A stretch of 64,000 nt of DNA from Nitrospirota bacterium (GTDB taxonomy: Bacteria; Nitrospirota; Thermodesulfovibrionia; Thermodesulfovibrionales; Dissulfurispiraceae): contig JBFMHE010000005.1 of assembly GCA_040752355.1 (NCBI GenBank), forward strand, positions 62,001 through 126,000, in the 5' to 3' direction. A program made the position numbers and the translations under genes. Below the pieces are notes generated by a model, which was not told the origin of the DNA, searched no databases, and saw only the letters and a list, made by a program, of their open reading frames with translations. Positions 59,354-64,000 of this stretch are shown in pieces; the first letter of the stretch is position 1, and each line of letters opens with the position of its first letter.

Positions 59354-60733
59354 ATGAAAAGGATCGGGACACATCTCATCGTCACGCTGGCAGTGCTCTT
59401 CGTAATGGTACCCGGGCTCGTTATGGGGGCTGCAAAAGGAAAAGTATCGGGACGCGTCGTCGACGCGTACACGAAGAAGCCCATAAGCGGGGCTTTCGTC
59501 GCGCTGAACGGGGTCACCATGCAGACCGACGCGAACGGCATGTTCGCCTACACCGGCACGGGGGAGAGACTCTCCGCGAGGGCCTACGGCTATACGCGGG
59601 CCGAGCAGACGCTCACCCCGGCGACGGCAGGCTTTCCTGTCGAGATGAAGCTGACGCCCTTTACCCCGAAGGCGCTCTACCTTACGTTTTACGGGATCGG
59701 CGACCGGGGGATCAGGGAGAACGCGCTCAGGCTCATCAATGAAACCGAGCTCAATGCTCTGGTCATCGATGTGAAGGGCGACCGGGGCGCGGTGACGTAC
59801 AAGACATCGGTTCCCCTCGCCGGCCAGATCGGCGCGCAGAAGCTCATCATCGTCAAGGACATAAAAGGCCTCATTCAATCCATGAAGGAGCGGGGCATCT
59901 ACACGATCGCCCGTATCGTCGTGTTCAAAGACAATATGCTCGGCGAGGCGCGGCCCGACCTGACGGTGCGGAAGCAGCAGGACGGAAGCGTCTGGCGCGA
60001 CCGGGAGAACCTCGTCTGGGTAGACCCTTCCAAGAGAGAGGTGTGGGAATACAATATCAACCTCGCTGTCGAGGCTGCGCAGAACGGGTTCGACGAGATA
60101 CAGTTCGATTATGTCCGCTTCCCGGACAGAAAAGGGCTCAAATTCGCGATCGAAAATACCGAGGAGAACAGGGTCAACGCCATCTCCGGCTTCCTTGCCG
60201 AGGCGAAGCGGCGGCTCGCCCCCTACAATGTCTTCCTCGCAGCCGATATCTTCGGGTATGTTCCGTGGAATCCCGACGACACGCAGATCGGCCAGCGGCT
60301 CGACAAGCTGATCCATTGCGTCGACTACATCTCGCTCATGCTCTACCCGTCGGGGTTCCAGTTCGGCATACCGGGGCACCGGAATCCCGTGGCGAATTCC
60401 TACGAGATCGTTTACAAATCCCTCAAGAAATCACAGGAGCGCACCAATATCGCATCGGTCCGGTTCAGGCCGTGGCTCCAGGCGTTCAGAGACTACGCCT
60501 TCGACAAGAGGTTTTTCACCGGCACCGAGATCAGGAGCCAGATCAGGGCCGCCGAAGAGTTCGGTGCGAACGGCTGGATGCTCTGGAATCCCCGTAACGC
60601 CTACTCCTCCGACGGCTTGAAGAGAGAGACGGCGACCCGGTATACTACGCCCGGTACTCCTGCGGCAGGGACGGTCGCGCCCGGTGCGAAACCGGTGGCG
60701 CAGAACGAAGAGACCTTTAACAAGCGTTCGTAG
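59354..60733 (+). CDS. Putative glycoside hydrolase (DUF4015 type)
   Basis: A 459-residue secreted protein. It has a signal peptide (HLIVTLAVLFVMVPGLVMG), a carboxypeptidase-regulatory-like beta-sandwich (residues about 30-90, KVSGRVVDAYTKKPISGAFVAL), then a TIM-barrel GH13-like DUF4015 domain (LNALVIDVKGDRGAVTYKT, VWVDPSKREVWEYNINLAVEAAQNGFDEIQFDYVRFPD). The C-terminal tail is Pro/Ala-rich. The DVKGDRG and FDYVRFP residues probably line the active site. It starts just after the deacetylase stop and is probably co-transcribed. Confidence 0.82.
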   Translation: MKRIGTHLIVTLAVLFVMVPGLVMGAAKGKVSGRVVDAYTKKPISGAFVALNGVTMQTDANGMFAYTGTGERLSARAYGYTRAEQTLTPATAGFPVEMKLTPFTPKALYLTFYGIGDRGIRENALRLINETELNALVIDVKGDRGAVTYKTSVPLAGQIGAQKLIIVKDIKGLIQSMKERGIYTIARIVVFKDNMLGEARPDLTVRKQQDGSVWRDRENLVWVDPSKREVWEYNINLAVEAAQNGFDEIQFDYVRFPDRKGLKFAIENTEENRVNAISGFLAEAKRRLAPYNVFLAADIFGYVPWNPDDTQIGQRLDKLIHCVDYISLMLYPSGFQFGIPGHRNPVANSYEIVYKSLKKSQERTNIASVRFRPWLQAFRDYAFDKRFFTGTEIRSQIRAAEEFGANGWMLWNPRNAYSSDGLKRETATRYTTPGTPAAGTVAPGAKPVAQNEETFNKRS

Positions 60734-60739
60734 GGTCGT

Positions 60740-63163
60740 ATGGGCATTGTCTTCCGTGCAGCATTTCTCTGTGTCATCGCAGGGCTGCTTGCAGCGATCA
60801 CTGCGCCTGCGCCGGCAGATGCCGGCGCAGGCTTTAGTGTGCGCAGCGAGCAGCTCGCTTCCCTGGAACCCCTCATCGAGCAGGAGATAAAGAGCGGCAA
60901 CATCCCCGGCGCCGTGGTCATCGTCGGAACTCCCGAACGCGTCATCTATCGCAAGGCCTTCGGGTACCGGGCCCTCCTCCCCGAGCGGCTGCCGATGCGC
61001 GAGGACACGATCTTCGACATCGCCTCGGTCACCAAAGCCGTGGCCACGACCACGGCGGTCATGCAGCTGGTCGAGAAGAAGAAGCTGTCGCTCGACGCGC
61101 CGGTCCACCGCTACTGGAGCGCCTTCAAAAAGAACGGCAAGAAAGACATCACGGTCCGCCATCTCCTGACCCACTACTCGGGGCTCAGGGCCGACCTGAA
61201 GCTGAAGCCGAAATGGTCGGGCTACAAGACGGCGATGAAGAAGATCATTGCGGAGAAGCCGCTCCTCCCTGCCGGCTCGTCCTACCTCTACAGCGACATC
61301 AATTTCGAAGTGCTGGGCGAGCTCGTGCACCGCGTGTCGGGAAAGCCGCTCGATGTCTACTGCGCCAAGAATATCTTCAAGCCGTTGGGCATGCACGAGA
61401 CGATGTTCAGGCCCGGCGCTGCCCTTCGCCCCCGTATCGCGCCGACCCAGTTCCACGAGCGCAGGCTCCTCCAGGGAGAGGTGCATGACCCTTCCGCCTA
61501 CCGCATGGGAGGCGTCGCAGGCCACTCCGGCGTCTTCTCGACTGCCGACGACCTCGCCCTCTTCGCCCGGATGGTCCTTAACGGCGGCAGCCTGAACGGC
61601 GTGCGCATTCTCAGCCCGCAGACGGTCGAAGCGATGACCATCCCCCAGTCGCCCCCGGGCAAAAAGGCCCTGAGAGGGCTCGGCTGGGAGATAGAGCCCC
61701 CCCTGGCCGCGAACCGAGACGAGCTCTTCCCGGTCGGCTCCTGCGCCCACCTCGGGTACACGGGAACGGCGCTCTGGATCGACCCCGTGACCGAAACATT
61801 CATCGTGCTGCTCACCAACAGGGTGCATCCCGACGGCAAGGGAGACGTGAAATATCTGCGCGAGCAGGTGAGGGCGATCGTCGGCGCAGTGCATGGCCCG
61901 CTCTCCCCGGAACAGGTCCTGGCGAGCCGCCCCTCGCTCCACGCCTTTTCGGAGCAGATGAGAGCTCACCAGTATTCTCCCTCCCAGGCCGCTGGACCGT
62001 CTGCAGGCGCGGGGCATCTCCGGGCAGCACGCAGCAGCAGGGTATGGCCGGGGATCGATGTGCTGCGCAGCGACAACTTCTCCGCCTTATCAGGGCTGCG
62101 GGTGGGACTGATTACGAACCATACCGGGCTCGACGGAGCAGGACGGCGCACGCTCGACCTCATCCGCCAGGCCCCGAATGTACACCTCGCGGCGCTCTTC
62201 AGCCCCGAGCATGGGCTCTTCGGCACGCTGGACGAGAAGGTCGGCTCGATGAGAGAGCCCAAGACCGGCCTGCCGGTCCACAGCCTCTACGGTTCCGTCC
62301 TGAGGCCGACCGACAAGATGCTCGACGGTCTCGACGCGCTGATCTTCGATATCCAGGACGCCGGCGTCCGCTTTTACACCTATATTTCGACCATGGGCCT
62401 CGCCATGGAGGCGGCTGCGAAGAGGGGGATCCCCTTTTTCGTGCTCGACCGGCCGAACCCCATCAACGCGTCACTGGTCCAGGGACCGGTGATGGACAGG
62501 GAGCTGAAGTCCTTTACCGGCTATTTCCCCATGCCGATACGGCACGGGATGACGGTCGGCGAGCTGGCGGCCATGTTCAACACCGAATACAACATCGGCG
62601 CCGCGCTCCATATCATAAAAATGAACGGCTACAACCGCGCCGACTGGTATGACGAGACCGGCCTCGCCTGGGTGAACCCCTCGCCCAACCTGCGCAGCCT
62701 TACCCAGGCCACCCTCTACCCCGGCGTCGCCCTGGTCGAAGGGGCGAACGTGAGCGTCGGACGGGGGACCGGCCGCCCCTTCGAGCTGCTCGGCGCGCCA
62801 TGGATCAACGGACAGAAGCTCTCCGCTCATCTGAACAGCCGCGGCATACGCGGCGTCAGGTTCATGCCGGCGACCTTCGTCCCTGCGAGCCATATTTACA
62901 AGGGTAAAAAGTGCTCCGGCGTCCGCATCGAGCTGGTCGACCGCCAGAAGCTCGACCCCACTGCCATGGGGATCGAGATCGTCAGCGCGCTCTACCGGCT
63001 CCATCCGAAGGAGTTTCAGGTCGACAGCACGCTCGGCCTCATCGGCACCCGCGCCACGCTCCAGGACATCAAGGAGGGCCGGGACCCGCAGTCAATTGTG
63101 CTGAACTGGCAGAGCCCGCTCGAAGAGTTCCTCAAGATCAGGTCCAAGTACCTTCTTTATTAA
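60740..63163 (+). CDS. Beta-lactamase-fold serine hydrolase fused to NamZ (DUF1343)
   Basis: An 807-residue secreted fusion. A signal peptide (FLCVIAGLLAAITAPAPADA) is followed by an EstB/class-C-like serine hydrolase with Ser96-Val-Thr-Lys99 and YSD at 184-186. From about residue 440 comes a DUF1343 domain (VGLITNHTGLD, FSPEHGLFG, FDIQDAGVRFYTYISTM), the fold of exo-beta-N-acetylmuramidase NamZ. The protein probably acts on peptidoglycan fragments or envelope polymers, together with the two genes before it (six bases downstream of the hydrolase). Confidence 0.87.
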   Translation: MGIVFRAAFLCVIAGLLAAITAPAPADAGAGFSVRSEQLASLEPLIEQEIKSGNIPGAVVIVGTPERVIYRKAFGYRALLPERLPMREDTIFDIASVTKAVATTTAVMQLVEKKKLSLDAPVHRYWSAFKKNGKKDITVRHLLTHYSGLRADLKLKPKWSGYKTAMKKIIAEKPLLPAGSSYLYSDINFEVLGELVHRVSGKPLDVYCAKNIFKPLGMHETMFRPGAALRPRIAPTQFHERRLLQGEVHDPSAYRMGGVAGHSGVFSTADDLALFARMVLNGGSLNGVRILSPQTVEAMTIPQSPPGKKALRGLGWEIEPPLAANRDELFPVGSCAHLGYTGTALWIDPVTETFIVLLTNRVHPDGKGDVKYLREQVRAIVGAVHGPLSPEQVLASRPSLHAFSEQMRAHQYSPSQAAGPSAGAGHLRAARSSRVWPGIDVLRSDNFSALSGLRVGLITNHTGLDGAGRRTLDLIRQAPNVHLAALFSPEHGLFGTLDEKVGSMREPKTGLPVHSLYGSVLRPTDKMLDGLDALIFDIQDAGVRFYTYISTMGLAMEAAAKRGIPFFVLDRPNPINASLVQGPVMDRELKSFTGYFPMPIRHGMTVGELAAMFNTEYNIGAALHIIKMNGYNRADWYDETGLAWVNPSPNLRSLTQATLYPGVALVEGANVSVGRGTGRPFELLGAPWINGQKLSAHLNSRGIRGVRFMPATFVPASHIYKGKKCSGVRIELVDRQKLDPTAMGIEIVSALYRLHPKEFQVDSTLGLIGTRATLQDIKEGRDPQSIVLNWQSPLEEFLKIRSKYLLY

Positions 63164-63304
63164 CCGCAGCACCCCCTGCTGATTGGGAAGCCTTCCGCAG
63201 TTCGCAGCCTAAAATGAGCCCGATCCGTCAATATGGGCTGTCCACGCTGAACAGAGAATAGTTCTGTTCTCATCCAAGCTCTTGAAAATAATTAAATTTA
63301 TCTT

Positions 63305-63320
63305 TGGCACCGTACTTGCA
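63305..63320 (+). promoter_or_regulatory. Sigma-54 promoter of pilZ-domain gene
   Basis: TGGCACCGTACTTGCA, a perfect -24/-12 element (GG and GC 10 bp apart), about 80 bp before the PilZ start. Confidence 0.8.
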
Positions 63321-63398
63321 AACGCAAGAAAGACCGGAAAGCCGCTTCGCCCTGAACGCAGCACGATACCGCGATGACGCTATGAGGAGGAGAGGGAG

Positions 63399-63716
63399 AT
63401 GAACGATAAACGGGAATTCGGAAGGCGGGCTTGCGAAGGAGTAGTCGATTATCTGGTGATCGGGCTCGAGGATGTGAACTGGCGGGGCATGAGCCTGAAG
63501 GCCCGCATCATCGATATCAGCGAAGGGGGAGTCGGCATAGAGACGGAGTACCCGCTGGAGGCAGGGCATGCCGTGCACTTCAACGGCGACATCGGCGAGA
63601 TAGGCGCTGTCCGGTGGAGCGAGCGCCGCGGCAGCTGCTACAGGGCCGGCATCGCCTTCTTGAAAGCCCGTGCCCGCAAGCCAGCCCATGCGGTATCCGC
63701 GCTCTGCGAACCGTGA
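63399..63716 (+). CDS. PilZ-domain c-di-GMP-binding protein
   Basis: A 105-residue single-domain protein. The N-terminal RxxxR motif (KREFGRRA) and DxSxxG (DISEGGVGIE) are both intact, so it should bind c-di-GMP. The rest follows the PilZ barrel (RGMSLKARIIDI, EAGHAVHFNGDIGEIGAVRW, YRAGIAF). It has an AGGAGGAG ribosome site and a sigma-54 promoter. It may regulate pili, motility or exopolysaccharide. Transcription looks nitrogen- or activator-controlled rather than constitutive. Confidence 0.9.
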   Translation: MNDKREFGRRACEGVVDYLVIGLEDVNWRGMSLKARIIDISEGGVGIETEYPLEAGHAVHFNGDIGEIGAVRWSERRGSCYRAGIAFLKARARKPAHAVSALCEP

Positions 63717-63969
63717 GCCCATAGCCTATGAAGGGGAGCTTCTTCTTGACTCCCTTTCTTATACGCGCTAGCATTGTAATATAAGTTGCTTGTCCCAGGT
63801 AATCCGCACAGGAAGCACGAGAGTGCCTGTCCCTCAGCATTACCTGCCTGCTGCTGCCGCACGGAGTTTCCACCAACACACGCCACGCGCTTTCATGCTG
63901 CCTTGCCGGAACGGTGTAGACGACTGCGCCATTCATACTCCTTGCTGAACGCGTGAAAGGAGGTATACC

Positions 63970-64000
63970 ATGGCAGATCCCGGCAGACCACGGGAATCGG
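63970..64000 (+). CDS. Start of a gene cut by the window edge
   Basis: ATG at 63970 with AAGGAGG seven bases upstream opens MADPGRPRES before the sequence ends. Product unknown. In the gap before it (63717-63969), TTGACT and TAGCAT near 63746-63774 could form a promoter. Confidence 0.6.
   Translation, partial: MADPGRPRES

Overview
The window is a 64-kb piece of a Gram-negative bacterial chromosome, G+C-rich over most of its length. It carries a full alignment-subcomplex pilus operon (pilMNOPQ), a TonB-family protein, a FadL-family porin, Slp, SurA-like and other lipoproteins or periplasmic proteins, sigma-54 (-24/-12) promoters and a GEMM-like leader. Gene content (citramalate synthase, the radical SAM-DUF2344 fusion next to RNase G, a GlcF-like CCG protein, fructose-6-phosphate aldolase) fits Nitrospirota or a deltaproteobacterial lineage. 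This placement is inference; there is no rRNA in the window. I found no tRNA gene, CRISPR array or prophage.

Layout. 0-1.4 kb: 3' part of cimA. 1.4-2.6 kb: accessory patch with a HicAB toxin-antitoxin pair and an internally deleted IS3-family element. 2.6-14.2 kb: housekeeping genes (YihY/BrkB, aminotransferase, RseC-like, EF-G paralogue, argH, FN3 lipoprotein, SurA-like, rluB-like, aspS). 14.5-19.6 kb: pilMNOPQ. 19.6-21.5 kb: DUF3553-like, TonB-like and a Lys/Ala-repeat protein. 21.5-29.7 kb: radical SAM-DUF2344, rng, larE, GlcF-like, YkgJ-like, fsa and two small proteins. 29.7-32.8 kb: lexA, glycosyltransferase 9, slp, SDR. 33.0-40.6 kb: envelope/stress island with four secreted proteins rich in a short (S/T)xRG motif, a TPR membrane protein, and YHS, holin-X and DUF3618 proteins. 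40.6-51.0 kb: ketosynthase-ACP-methyltransferase-kinase-degenerate kinase-REC/kinase-TPR operon, divergent from a fadL-like gene. 51.0-57 kb: small membrane and Cys-rich proteins, a possible HEVGH peptidase, a CxxCH protein, a sigma-70 factor with a riboswitch-like leader, and a PRC-barrel protein. 57-64 kb: PQQ-type sugar dehydrogenase, polysaccharide deacetylase, putative glycoside hydrolase, a beta-lactamase/NamZ fusion, a PilZ protein and the start of one more gene.

The most interesting system is the 40.6-51.0 kb locus. Its gene order and domains suggest synthesis of a fatty-acyl methyl-ester signal (ketosynthase, acyl carrier protein and PhcB-like SAM methyltransferase), sensing by a multi-TM histidine kinase with a degenerate partner and a PhcR-like receiver-kinase hybrid, and outer-membrane passage through FadL. 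This resembles the Ralstonia Phc quorum-sensing logic, but with dedicated acyl-chain enzymes. Other unexplained signals are the (S/T)xRG secreted family, a cloverleaf-like 122-bp inverted-repeat element, a GEMM-like leader with terminator before a sigma factor, and several genes whose -10 box lies only 6-9 nt before the start codon (likely leaderless mRNAs, including lexA with an atypical operator). Function calls come from reading motifs by eye; no database search was run.
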